Below, piece by piece: positions 16,485 through 24,966 of a stretch of 64,000 nucleotides of DNA (the stretch's first letter is position 1; each line of letters opens with the position of its first letter). Below the pieces are notes generated by a model. It did not search any database and had not been told where the DNA came from. It saw only the letters and a program-made list of their open reading frames with translations. The position numbers and the translations under genes were made by a program. Source of the DNA: Reclinomonas americana ATCC 50394 (taxonomy: Eukaryota > Jakobida > Jakobea > Jakobida); assembly GCA_048213135.1 (NCBI GenBank), contig PS015010.1:310001-374000 (forward strand), given 5' to 3'.

Positions 16485-17694
16485 CTCTGTTTTCAGCCTG
16501 GTCGTTGTGGTAGCAGCGCTGGGTTATTTCGTAGATATATACGACCTGCTGCTGTTCAGCATCATCCGTGTTCCCAGTCTTACCTCATTGGGACTTACTC
16601 CCGAACTGATCAAAACCGAAGGCGAAAAAATCATTACCTGGCAGATGGCCGGGTTATTGCTGGGCGGCATCCTCTGGGGTATCATCGGCGATAAAAAGGG
16701 AAGGTTGTCTGTACTGTTTGGTTCTATCATTCTGTATTCACTCGCCAACATCGCCAATGGTTTCGTGCAAACGACCGACCAGTACGCCCTTATTCGTTTT
16801 ATTGCCGGTATAGGACTGGCAGGTGAACTGGGCGCGGGCATTACCCTGGTGAGTGAATTGACACCCAAAGAAAAAAGAGGCGTGGCTACATCGCTGGTGG
16901 CAGGTATTGGTCTGACCGGCGCGGTGGTGGCTTTTGTGATGAAAGAGAACTTCGACTGGCGGGTTTGTTATTTCATAGGCGGCGGACTGGGGCTGCTGCT
17001 GCTTGTACTCCGGATCTCCGTTTCGGAATCGGGTATGTTCAATGAAGTGAGGCAGTCGGGTGTAAAGCGGGGTAACTTCTTTATGCTCTTTACTAACAGC
17101 GATCGTTTTAAAAGATACCTGCTCAGTATCCTCATCGGCCTGCCTACCTGGTTCGTGATCGGTGTACTGGTGACCTTCTCCAAAGAATTCGGCGAACAGT
17201 TTGGCATTAAGGAAAAGATAGATTCGGGTAAGGCCATCATGTATGCGTATGCCGCCATAGCTATAGGTGATATACTCATCGGCCTCATCAGCCAGTGGTT
17301 CAAAAGCCGGAAAAAAGCGCTGTTCCTTTTCTATTTTATTACAGCCGTATTCATGGTATTGTTCTTTACTGTACAATGGAACGGCTCCGCGGAAATGATG
17401 TACTGGATATGCGCCGGGCTGGGCTTTGGCACCGGCTTCTGGGCCATATTCGTGACCATGGGCGCCGAGCAGTTCGGTACCAACCTGAGGGCGACGGCTG
17501 CCACTACCATCCCCAATATGGTGCGGGGAATGCTGGCCATATTGATATTACCGCTGTTCAAACTGACGCGTTCGGCAACCGACTATGTAACCGGAGGATG
17601 GATCACGGCACTCATCATTATGGTCATTACCATCACTGCCGCCGCGCTGATCAGAGAAACTTTTCACAAAGACCTGAATTATCTTGAGGAATAA
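16459..17694 (+). CDS. MFS transporter, metabolite:H+ symporter type
   Basis: A 411-residue, 12-span major facilitator. YFVDIYDLLLFSII in TM1 (an Asp-containing motif of the metabolite:H+ and sugar/organic acid groups), GGILWGIIGDKKGRLSVLFGS (motif A between TM2 and TM3) and the RFIAGIGLAGELGAGITLVSE TM4 block are clear. It probably imports an organic acid or sugar; the substrate is not evident. The ATG lies within the end of the DedA gene in another frame (26-base overlap). Confidence 0.88.
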   Translation: MTSLQKNNNSVFSLVVVVAALGYFVDIYDLLLFSIIRVPSLTSLGLTPELIKTEGEKIITWQMAGLLLGGILWGIIGDKKGRLSVLFGSIILYSLANIANGFVQTTDQYALIRFIAGIGLAGELGAGITLVSELTPKEKRGVATSLVAGIGLTGAVVAFVMKENFDWRVCYFIGGGLGLLLLVLRISVSESGMFNEVRQSGVKRGNFFMLFTNSDRFKRYLLSILIGLPTWFVIGVLVTFSKEFGEQFGIKEKIDSGKAIMYAYAAIAIGDILIGLISQWFKSRKKALFLFYFITAVFMVLFFTVQWNGSAEMMYWICAGLGFGTGFWAIFVTMGAEQFGTNLRATAATTIPNMVRGMLAILILPLFKLTRSATDYVTGGWITALIIMVITITAAALIRETFHKDLNYLEE

Positions 17695-17742
17695 AAAGAG
17701 TTCCTGTTTTATTGTTGACTTTTTATTTTTGACTTCTCATTC

Positions 17743-18741
17743 ATGGCCAAATTCCTCGTCATACGTTTTTCTTCCATCGGTGATATCGTACTCACCACAA
17801 CGGCTGTACGCTGCCTGAGAAAAGCACATCCTGATGCGGAGATACATTTTCTTACCAAGCAGGCCTTCCGCGGTATCGTGGAACATAATCCCTATATCAA
17901 TAAAATACATACCCTGGGCGACAGTTTCGATCTGATGCTGCACGAACTGCAGCAGGAAGAATACGATTACATCATCGACCTGCATCATAACCTGCGTACA
18001 CTCCGCATCAAGAAGGCCCTGAAAACAGCGAAGGCCTTTTCATTCGATAAACTCAACGTGCAGAAATTTATCCTCACCAACCTGAAGGTGAATGTGCTGC
18101 CGGATAAACATATCGTTGACCGAACCATCGACTGTATGCGTTCGCTGGGTGTGGAGAACGACGGTAACGGACTGGATTATTTCATCCCTGAAAAAGATGT
18201 AGTCAGCAACAGCGACCTGCCTACCGGTCACCTCCATGGTTATATCGCCATCGTTATCGGCGCCGCACTGAATACAAAAAAACTGCCGCTGCACAAACTG
18301 AAGGAACTGTGCACTGCCATCGATCACCCCATCATCCTGCTGGGCGGTAAAGAAGACCGTGCGGACGGGGATGCCATCGCGTTGCAGGATACGATCAAGA
18401 TCTATAATGCCTGCGGTAAGTTCAGTCTTAATGAATCGGCCGACCTGGTAAGACGGTCCAAACTGGTGATCACACACGATACCGGGCTTATGCATATTGC
18501 CGCGGCATTGCAGAAACCCATTGTATCCGTATGGGGAAATACTGTGCCCGCTTTTGGTATGTATCCTTATTACGGCAAAAGATCCACGCAGGAATACAAG
18601 ATAGTGGAAGTGAACAAACTCTGGTGCCGTCCCTGCAGCAAAATAGGCTATAAAAAATGCCCGCTCGGTCATTTCAAATGCATGGAAAAGATCGCTGTTA
18701 ATGAAATTGTAAATGTGACGGGCCGTATGATACGTAAATAA
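17743..18741 (+). CDS. Glycosyltransferase family 9 (heptosyltransferase-like)
   Basis: A 332-residue GT9/GT-B enzyme of the ADP-heptose:LPS heptosyltransferase type, acting on the lipid A-core at the cytoplasmic side. MAKFLVIRFSSIGDIVLTTT is the typical N-terminus with the catalytic Asp. The second half has the GKEDRADGDA and THDTGLMHIAAALQKPIVSVWG nucleotide-sugar blocks. The Cys-rich tail (WCRPCSKIGYKKCPLGHFKCM) resembles that of many Bacteroidota members. It is preceded by an AT-rich low-complexity spacer (17695-17742). Confidence 0.9.
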   Translation: MAKFLVIRFSSIGDIVLTTTAVRCLRKAHPDAEIHFLTKQAFRGIVEHNPYINKIHTLGDSFDLMLHELQQEEYDYIIDLHHNLRTLRIKKALKTAKAFSFDKLNVQKFILTNLKVNVLPDKHIVDRTIDCMRSLGVENDGNGLDYFIPEKDVVSNSDLPTGHLHGYIAIVIGAALNTKKLPLHKLKELCTAIDHPIILLGGKEDRADGDAIALQDTIKIYNACGKFSLNESADLVRRSKLVITHDTGLMHIAAALQKPIVSVWGNTVPAFGMYPYYGKRSTQEYKIVEVNKLWCRPCSKIGYKKCPLGHFKCMEKIAVNEIVNVTGRMIRK

Positions 18742-18770
18742 TAATTGCCTTGTTTTGGGGTTATTCCATT

Positions 18771-19349
18771 ATGCGTACGATATTTTTTATAACGGCCCTT
18801 TTCCTGACCACAGCCTCGCAGGCACAACTCACCACCATCATCAAATGGCAGAACGGGAGAAATTCCGGGAGAACGGACACCATCTATTATAATCCATCAC
18901 AGAAACTGACCTGGACCGATTTCAGGGGAAGGCCCGATCAGCAGAGTATTGCCGCGGCCATAACGGCATCTGGTTTTGGATACAATATGTCTTTCCAGTC
19001 GAAAGGAAATAAAGCGCAGCTGGAAATAATAGTGGGCTGTTTTTTCAATAAATCCAAGTCATGGGTTAAAGCGGGACAGGCATCCGATTACGCACTCAAC
19101 CACGAGCAGCATCATTTCGACATTACTTATATCGGCGCCTGTTTGTTTATGCAAAAACTGAAGTCGGCTAAATTCACTGTGGATAATTACGAACAACTGG
19201 CGGAAGAACTGCACGAGCAGACCTATGCAGAATTACAGGATATGCAAAATGCTTATGATGGCGACACCCGCAATGGCCGTTTGGAAAAAGTACAGTTCCA
19301 GTGGAACCAGCGCATTACGAACCAGCTTGCCGCAATGGCTATAAATTAA
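18771..19349 (+). CDS. Secreted DUF922-like putative zinc peptidase
   Basis: A 192-residue protein starting MRTIFFITALFLTTASQAQ (signal peptide). LTWTDFRGRPD near residue 45 and ALNHEQHHFDITYI near residue 105 fit DUF922; HEQHH has the HExxH form of zinc peptidases. No activity is proven for most of the family. The ATG at 18771 is preferred over the one at 18750, which adds seven residues before the signal peptide. The gene's last 11 bases overlap the end of the convergent Nramp fusion gene. Confidence 0.65.
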   Translation: MRTIFFITALFLTTASQAQLTTIIKWQNGRNSGRTDTIYYNPSQKLTWTDFRGRPDQQSIAAAITASGFGYNMSFQSKGNKAQLEIIVGCFFNKSKSWVKAGQASDYALNHEQHHFDITYIGACLFMQKLKSAKFTVDNYEQLAEELHEQTYAELQDMQNAYDGDTRNGRLEKVQFQWNQRITNQLAAMAIN

Positions 19350-21219
19350 CGATCAGCACCGGTATCTTTAGTTCATGCCGTACTGTGTTCACCGTTTCCC
19401 CGTAAATAAAATCCTTGAGTCCGCTGTGGCCGTGAGCGCCCATCACCAGCATGTCGGCATTTACACCTTTGGCAATACGGACAATCTCCCTGGCCCGGTT
19501 CTTATATCCCAGGAAGCCTTCGGCAGTGAATCCCCGGCTTTGTAACTGGTTCACATAGGAATCCATTTGTTCTTTATCCCGCCTGGTCTCATAATCATCG
19601 CTTTCCTTACCCAGCATAGTGGCAGATGCACTTTCCACCACATGCACCAGCAAATAATGGGTATTGGGTTTGCCCTGCCCGATGGCGTAGGCCAGCAGTT
19701 TTTCATCGTGTTCCGTAAAGTCCAGTGCCACGGCGATCTTCATAAATACAGGAACCTCCAGCGCATTGAACATCCCGGCATTGGGGTGCATGCGTATGGA
19801 ACCCATGAACGTACGCCTGCCCAGGAAGGGGTGAATGATAATATACACAAGCAGGCTGAGAAAGATGAGCCCTGCGAGTATCACCAGTATTTCACCAATA
19901 ACGGAACCTTTTTCAAATATGCCAATGGCCTCGTTCCACAGCATTTTCAGGTTCAGGAAAATGAGTACAGAAGCAATGAGCCATGCTGCTACGCGGGTAA
20001 TCACGGGAATGGTAAAACGCCCCATTGTTTTTTTATCACTCACGAAATGAATGAGCGGGATGATGGCGAAACCCAGTTGCAGGCTCAATATCACCTGGCT
20101 GAGGATAAGCAACGCGTCAACATTATCTTCCCCGTAAATGATGATCACGATGAGTGCCGGCACAATGGCCACCAGCCTGGTGATGAGCCTTCTCAGCAAA
20201 GGATTGATGCGCAGGCTCAGGTAGCCTTCCATAATGATCTGCCCGGCAAGTGTACCCGTGATGGTGCTGCTTTGTCCGGCTGCAATAAGAGCGACCGCGA
20301 AAAGGATGGGGGCAAGGTTACCCAGGAAATTGGGCAGCAGGCGGTGCGCTTCCTTGATCTCGCCAACATGTGAGTTACCTGTTTTATAGAACACCGTTGC
20401 CGCCACAATAAGGATGGCTGCATTCACGAAGAAAGCGAGGTTTAACGCTATGGTGGTATCGATGCGGTTGAAACGTATGGCCTGTTGTATACCTTCATCG
20501 GAACGGTCGATCTTGCGGGTCTGTACCAGCGCCGAGTGCAGGTACAGGTTATGCGGCATTACCGTGGCGCCGATGATGCCGATGGCGATGTACAGCGCCT
20601 CATGCCCGAGTTTGCCCGGAATGAAACCACTGCCTATTTCAGCCATGGAAGGTTTGGCCAGGAACAACTGGATGAGAAAACAGATGCCGATGATACCTAC
20701 CAGGGTAATAATAAAGGCTTCCATTTTACGCATGCCCAGCCTTTGGAGGTACAGCAGCAGGAAAGTGTCGAGCACGGTAAGGGATACGCCCCACACCAGC
20801 GGAAGGCCGGTAAGCAGTTGTATACCGATGGCCATACCCAGCACTTCTGCCAGGTCGCAGGCCGCAATGGCCAGCTCTGCCAGCAGGTACAGGGCAAAGT
20901 TGATAAATCTCGGGTAGGCTTCCCTGTTAGCCTGTGCCAGGTCGCGGCCCCGCACAATACCCAGCCTTGCGGAAAGTCCTTGTAACAGTAATGCCATCAG
21001 GTTACTCATCAGCAGCACCCAGATGAGGGTATAACCAAAACGGCTGCCCCCGGCCAGGTCGGTGGCCCAGTTGCCGGGGTCCATATAACCCACACTCACC
21101 AGGTAGGCCGGTCCCAGGAAAGAGAATATCTTCCGCCAGCCGGTTTTCTTTACCGTTGTATCGATGCTGCCATGTACTTCACTCAGGGAAGCATCCGCAT
21201 TGTAATTCCTGTTCTGCAT
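19339..21219 (-). CDS. mntH: Nramp divalent-metal transporter fused to a universal stress protein domain
   Basis: A 626-residue fusion. Residues ~30-445 are an Nramp H+-coupled Mn2+/Fe2+ importer: the TM1 motif DPGN at 47-50 (GYMDPGNWATDLAGG), the TM6 motif MPHNLYLHSALVQTRKIDRS and the GQSSTITGTLAGQIIMEGY block. After two more membrane segments, residues ~480-626 form a cytoplasmic UspA domain (MKIAVALDFTEHDEKLLAYA to MGAHGHSGLKDFIYGETV), with the G-x2-G-x9-G nucleotide-binding pattern except that the usual Ser/Thr after the last Gly is Glu. The stress-protein domain may sense ATP or stress and modulate metal uptake; this is inference. A palindrome resembling a DtxR/MntR box lies 68 bases upstream of the start codon. 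Confidence 0.93.
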   Translation of the reverse strand: MQNRNYNADASLSEVHGSIDTTVKKTGWRKIFSFLGPAYLVSVGYMDPGNWATDLAGGSRFGYTLIWVLLMSNLMALLLQGLSARLGIVRGRDLAQANREAYPRFINFALYLLAELAIAACDLAEVLGMAIGIQLLTGLPLVWGVSLTVLDTFLLLYLQRLGMRKMEAFIITLVGIIGICFLIQLFLAKPSMAEIGSGFIPGKLGHEALYIAIGIIGATVMPHNLYLHSALVQTRKIDRSDEGIQQAIRFNRIDTTIALNLAFFVNAAILIVAATVFYKTGNSHVGEIKEAHRLLPNFLGNLAPILFAVALIAAGQSSTITGTLAGQIIMEGYLSLRINPLLRRLITRLVAIVPALIVIIIYGEDNVDALLILSQVILSLQLGFAIIPLIHFVSDKKTMGRFTIPVITRVAAWLIASVLIFLNLKMLWNEAIGIFEKGSVIGEILVILAGLIFLSLLVYIIIHPFLGRRTFMGSIRMHPNAGMFNALEVPVFMKIAVALDFTEHDEKLLAYAIGQGKPNTHYLLVHVVESASATMLGKESDDYETRRDKEQMDSYVNQLQSRGFTAEGFLGYKNRAREIVRIAKGVNADMLVMGAHGHSGLKDFIYGETVNTVRHELKIPVLIVNL

Positions 21220-21260
21220 AATTCACCGGGTTTTATCATCAGTCGCCGCATGCCTTTATT

Positions 21261-21301
21261 CAAAATTAGTATAAAGGAAAAACAAATTTAGGCAAACCTA
21301 A
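21261..21301 (-). promoter_or_regulatory. Predicted promoter and DtxR/MntR-like operator of the Nramp gene
   Basis: On the minus strand a -7 box TAATTTTG (plus 21261-21268) precedes the gene. Just upstream, TTAGG (21288-21292), CAAA, CCTAA (21297-21301) is a palindrome of the TTAGG/CCTAA kind used by DtxR/MntR/IdeR repressors. Its place near the -33 region suggests metal-dependent repression. No such regulator is encoded in the window. Confidence 0.55.
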
Positions 21302-21377
21302 TAATAAATAAGAATTAACCGTCATGAATTATGCGTAACCGGTTCGCCGCTTTCCGCGTTTTTGAGTACATTTATTC

Positions 21378-21764
21378 ATGCGTAAAAAAATAGCTTCGGG
21401 TTCGCCCTGGGAAGACATAGTAGGCTACAGCAGGGCTTTACGTGTGGGTAATATTGTGGAAGTGGCCGGTACCACGGCCATGGATGGTGATACGCTGGTA
21501 GGCGCGGGGGATATGTATGAACAAACCCGCTACATCCTGCAAAAAATAGCTAAGGCTTTGCATGAGGCCGGCGCATCGGTGCAACAGGTGGTGCGTACAC
21601 GTATGTTCGTTACCGATATTTCCCGCTGGGAAGAAGCCGGCAGGGCGCATGGAGAAGTGTTCTGGGAGGTGAAACCTGTGGCCACCATGGTGGAAGTGAA
21701 GAACCTCATCAGTCCCGATCTCCTCATCGAAATTGAGGTAACTGCCATCATTGATGAGGAGTAA
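21378..21764 (+). CDS. RidA/Rid-family enamine/imine deaminase-like protein
   Basis: A 128-residue Rid protein. Members hydrolyse reactive 2-aminoacrylate and other enamines from PLP enzymes. GNIVEVAGTTAMDGDTLVGA, the helix EQTRYILQKIAKALHEAGAS, the RTRMFVTDISRWEEAGRAH block with the conserved Arg, and the C-terminal IEIEVTAII all fit. The family's archetype residues around the C-terminal Glu are kept. It is monocistronic; divergent from the Nramp gene. Confidence 0.88.
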   Translation: MRKKIASGSPWEDIVGYSRALRVGNIVEVAGTTAMDGDTLVGAGDMYEQTRYILQKIAKALHEAGASVQQVVRTRMFVTDISRWEEAGRAHGEVFWEVKPVATMVEVKNLISPDLLIEIEVTAIIDEE

Positions 21765-21874
21765 CCCGCAATTATAACCCTTTCTTATTGTGTATTTTGT
21801 ACACATTGTATCCCTGAAGCGCTTGATTTCTTTGAAAATCCTTTTATATTGCGGCCTCATCTAACCAACCCATT

Positions 21875-23530
21875 ATGAGTTTTTCGAATTTTAGTGTCCC
21901 TTATCCTGTTGCGGAGGCGTACAGCAAACGTGTGGCTTATTTTTCAATGGAGTTCGCGGTACACCAGCCGCTGAAGATATACAGCGGGGGACTGGGCTTC
22001 CTGAGCGGTTCGCATATGCGCAGCGCTTATGAATTAAAACAGAACCTGGTAGGCATCGGTATTTTGTGGAAGTACGGTTATTATGACCAGGCCCGCAATC
22101 CCGACCAGACCCTGCAGGTGCAATGGAATGAAAAGATCTACAATTTCCTCGAAGATACCGGCATCAAATTCCAGATCGATATTCACGAACATCCCGTGTG
22201 GGTGAAGGCCTGGTACCTGGCGCCCGATACGTTCAGAACGGCGCCCATCTTCCTGCTCAGTACCGATCTGCCGGAAAACGATTACGTATCACAAACGATC
22301 AGCCATAAACTGTACGACGCCAACGTGGCTACCAAAGTGGCCCAGTTCATACTGCTTGGAGTGGGCGGCGCTAAACTGATGGATGAGATCGGTTTTAACC
22401 CCGATGTATATCACCTGAACGAGGCGCATGGCATCAGTTCTGCTTTCTACCTGTATAAAAAGTTTGGTAAGGATGTGAACGAAGTGAAGAAACGACTGGT
22501 GTTCACTACGCATACCCCTGAAGAAGCCGGCAATGAGAAGCATGATATCCATCTTTGTGAAAAGATGAGTTATTTCTGCGGTATCCCGCTCGATGAAGTG
22601 CGGAAAGTGACGGGTATGACGGATGATCTTTTCAACCACTCCCTTGCCGCCCTGCGTTTTGCCCGCCTGGCCAATGGCGTTAGCCAGCTGCACGGCGAAG
22701 TAAGCCGCCAGATGTGGAGCAAGTACCCCGGCATCTGCGAGATCAAAGCCATCACCAATGCGCAGAACTGGACCTACTGGGCCGATAAACAATTATATCA
22801 CTACCTCGAATCCCACAACGACATGGGCTTCGATGACCGTAAAATGTACCTGAAGAAAAGGGCTTTTGAAATCGTGGCCGACCAGACCGGCAAAGTATTC
22901 AGGCCGCATGTATTCACCATTGTATGGGCACGCCGTTTTGCCGGGTATAAAAGGGCCGACCTGCTCACCCGCAACCTGCAGCGTTTTGAGGCCCTGCTCA
23001 GCAATACCCAATACCCGGTGCAGATCATATGGGCAGGTAAACCTTACCCGGTCGATTATCCTGCCATCAGTGACTTCAACAACCTGGTGCAGCTGAGCAA
23101 ACACTATCCCAATGTAGCGGTATGTACCGGTTATGAACTGGCATTGAGCAAAAGGCTGAAACAGGCGTCGGACCTGTGGCTGAACAACCCCCGCGTACCC
23201 CGCGAAGCCAGCGGCACCAGTGGTATGACGGCTGCCATGAACGGATCGGTGAATTGCAGCACTAACGACGGCTGGATCTGCGAATTCATCAACCACGGCA
23301 ATAACGGTTTCGTGGTACCGCCAATCGACTACAGCAGTGTAACCGTACACGAGCAGGACGAATACGACCTCGACAAATTATACGACATCCTCGAAAACCA
23401 GGTACTGCCCATTTATTACGAGAACTTTGAAGTATGGCGCCAGATCATTAAAAATGGCATGCGTGACGTAAGGTGGCAGTTCGACAGCAACAGGATGGCG
23501 AAGGAGTATTATGAGATCATGTATAATTAA
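21875..23530 (+). CDS. glgP: Alpha-glucan phosphorylase-family protein lacking the PLP lysine
   Basis: A 551-residue GT35/GT-B protein of the short alpha-glucan phosphorylase type. VAYFSMEFAVHQPLKIYSGG at the N-terminus, LNEAHGISSAFYLYKKFG, THTPEEAGNEKHD, RRFAGYKRADLL and IIWAGKPYPVDYPA are all family blocks. The C-terminal motif that normally reads GTSGMK, with the Lys that binds pyridoxal phosphate, is here EASGTSGMTAAMNGSVN with Thr452. A PLP-dependent phosphorolysis mechanism is therefore doubtful; a retained glycosyltransferase or a regulatory role is possible. No other glycogen gene is adjacent. A palindrome separates it from the next gene. Confidence 0.8.
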   Translation: MSFSNFSVPYPVAEAYSKRVAYFSMEFAVHQPLKIYSGGLGFLSGSHMRSAYELKQNLVGIGILWKYGYYDQARNPDQTLQVQWNEKIYNFLEDTGIKFQIDIHEHPVWVKAWYLAPDTFRTAPIFLLSTDLPENDYVSQTISHKLYDANVATKVAQFILLGVGGAKLMDEIGFNPDVYHLNEAHGISSAFYLYKKFGKDVNEVKKRLVFTTHTPEEAGNEKHDIHLCEKMSYFCGIPLDEVRKVTGMTDDLFNHSLAALRFARLANGVSQLHGEVSRQMWSKYPGICEIKAITNAQNWTYWADKQLYHYLESHNDMGFDDRKMYLKKRAFEIVADQTGKVFRPHVFTIVWARRFAGYKRADLLTRNLQRFEALLSNTQYPVQIIWAGKPYPVDYPAISDFNNLVQLSKHYPNVAVCTGYELALSKRLKQASDLWLNNPRVPREASGTSGMTAAMNGSVNCSTNDGWICEFINHGNNGFVVPPIDYSSVTVHEQDEYDLDKLYDILENQVLPIYYENFEVWRQIIKNGMRDVRWQFDSNRMAKEYYEIMYN

Positions 23531-23542
23531 TTACTGATTATG

Positions 23543-23592
23543 AATTACTAATTACTAATTGCAGCAATCTCCGCGATTAGTAATTAGTAATT
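23543..23592. repeat. Intergenic palindrome, ATTACTAATT family
   Basis: Perfect 17-base inverted arms AATTACTAATTACTAAT (23543-23559) and ATTAGTAATTAGTAATT (23576-23592) around a 16-base centre fill the 76-base spacer between glgP and the thioesterase gene. It is built from one repeated word and resembles the element at 58668-58788. Confidence 0.8.
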
Positions 23593-23606
23593 AGTAATTT
23601 TAGTGC

Positions 23607-24056
23607 ATGGCTATCTTCCAAAAAGACATCGAGATACGCTGGAGCGATCTTGATCCCAATTTCCACATCAGGCATTCGGTATATTATGACATGGGGGCTT
23701 ACTGCCGTATGGCCTTCCTGGATGAGCAGGGCATTACCGCCATGGAAATGCTGCGCTACCATATCGGTCCCATCATCTTCAGAGAAGAATGTTTATTCCG
23801 GAGTGAAATACATTTTGGTGATAAGGTCGCGATTGACCTGCAATTGGTCGGGGTATCGGAAGACTACCGCAAATTTGCCATGCGGCACCAGGTATTTAAA
23901 AATGGCGATATGCTGGCAGCCGTCATCAATATAGAAGGCGCCTGGATGAATACGGAACTGCGCAAGGTGTCTGTACCTCCTGATCCCTTCCTGCAGGGCT
24001 TCAATGCCATGCACCGCGCTGATGATTTCCAGCTGATTCCTTCAAAAAATAAATGA
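23607..24056 (+). CDS. Hotdog-fold acyl-CoA thioesterase
   Basis: A 149-residue protein of the 4-hydroxybenzoyl-CoA thioesterase type. The block DIEIRWSDLDPNFHIRHSVYYDMG places the conserved Asp (SDLDPNFH) used in catalysis, and REECLFRSEIHFGDKVAIDLQL forms the following strands. It would hydrolyse acyl-CoA; the chain is unknown. Its TGA overlaps the ATG of the next gene (ATGA), suggesting coupled translation. Confidence 0.82.
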   Translation: MAIFQKDIEIRWSDLDPNFHIRHSVYYDMGAYCRMAFLDEQGITAMEMLRYHIGPIIFREECLFRSEIHFGDKVAIDLQLVGVSEDYRKFAMRHQVFKNGDMLAAVINIEGAWMNTELRKVSVPPDPFLQGFNAMHRADDFQLIPSKNK

Positions 24057-24781
24057 CTATGAAACGGATCTTTTGCCTTTTACCTGTTGTTGTGATGGTT
24101 TTGATCTCCTGCAATTCCGGCGATAAAACAACACCTGCGCCTGTACAGGACAGTATGCCGCCAAAAGATTCCTCTGTCATTGTAAAAACTGCGGACAACC
24201 CCATTCCCAATGAACCCGACTATGTGCAGCGTAAGGTCAGCATAACACCCGCTGAATGGCCCGCACTCCGCGTTAAAGCCAGGCTGGCCGATAACCCGCC
24301 GGCAGTAACGGGTAAAATAAAAGGAGACTTCAACGGCGATGGCCGCCCCGAAACCGTTTACCTGGTGGCTCCGGTTGAAGACAGCAGCAAAGATGCTTTC
24401 CAGGAATGTTATGGTGGTTGCAACAGTTACCTGCTCAGCAGTGATGCGGCAATGCCAGTACTGATCGTTCATGATAACCTGGGCGGCGAGATCAAAAACA
24501 TTGGTGATATGGACGGTGATGGCGCCGACGATATTGTTGTGTACCCCGCCTGGTGGCAAAGCAACTGGAATCCTTACCGCTTATATTCTTTCAAAAAATC
24601 GACCGGTGAATGGCGTTACCTTACTGAACCGGTTTCTATATTCGCCCCTGATCTTTACGATCATAAAAAACCATTGGTAAAAAAATCGGCACGGCCGGGT
24701 TATGTTGTAGCCTTTACATCAGAGACCAATGATGACGGTGATACCAAAAGCAGCTACCGCGAATTGCCCCTCATTAAATAG
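24053..24781 (+). CDS. Lipoprotein with two calcium-loop (DxDxDG) motifs
   Basis: A 242-residue lipoprotein: signal KRIFCLLPVVVMVLISCNSG with lipobox LISC. A low-complexity linker rich in Pro/Ser/Asp follows. Two calcium-binding loops of the FG-GAP/VCBS type are seen, DFNGDGRPETVYL and DMDGDGADDIVVYP, about 65 residues apart, so the globular part is probably a small beta-propeller-like or integrin-like fold. Function unknown. Either ATG (24053, overlapping the previous stop by four bases, or 24059) could start it. Confidence 0.75.
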   Translation: MTMKRIFCLLPVVVMVLISCNSGDKTTPAPVQDSMPPKDSSVIVKTADNPIPNEPDYVQRKVSITPAEWPALRVKARLADNPPAVTGKIKGDFNGDGRPETVYLVAPVEDSSKDAFQECYGGCNSYLLSSDAAMPVLIVHDNLGGEIKNIGDMDGDGADDIVVYPAWWQSNWNPYRLYSFKKSTGEWRYLTEPVSIFAPDLYDHKKPLVKKSARPGYVVAFTSETNDDGDTKSSYRELPLIK

Positions 24782-24784
24782 ATA

Positions 24785-24916
24785 ATGTCCCGGTTTGAAT
24801 ATATTTCTCACAAAGGCTCGAAGAACGAAAAGTATGTATTGCACCTGGCAACCCTTTGTGGCCTTAGCGGCCTGGTGGGAGGGCTATCTGTTTTCAAACT
24901 GAAACACTACCATTAA
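24785..24916 (+). CDS. Small ORF resembling the C-terminal helix region of DUF1294 proteins
   Basis: A 43-residue ORF (MSRFEYISHKGSKNEKYVLH, then LATLCGLSGLVGGLSVFKLKHYH) starts 3 bases after the lipoprotein stop. The pattern of a polar start, a Gly-rich helix and a basic KLKHYH end recalls the last membrane segment of DUF1294 proteins (LLALLGG...GM..FRHKT). The upstream helices of that family are missing, so this may be a remnant, or an independent tiny membrane protein. Low certainty. Confidence 0.4.
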   Translation: MSRFEYISHKGSKNEKYVLHLATLCGLSGLVGGLSVFKLKHYH

Positions 24917-24920
24917 ATAA

Positions 24921-24956
24921 TTGTCTGAAGGGGACTAAGTACTAATCCTATCTTTG
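24921..24956 (+). promoter_or_regulatory. Predicted promoter of the MFS gene, possibly leaderless
   Basis: TATCTTTG (24949-24956) is a perfect -7 box; a TTG at 24921-24923 lies 25 bases upstream, a little far for a -33 element. The -7 box ends only 10 bases before the ATG, so the message would have a leader of only a few bases. Confidence 0.5.
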
Positions 24957-24966
24957 TACGGTCTCT

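Noticed and set aside
19567-20373. 268-codon plus-strand frame
   Set aside because: Antisense shadow of the Nramp-Usp gene.
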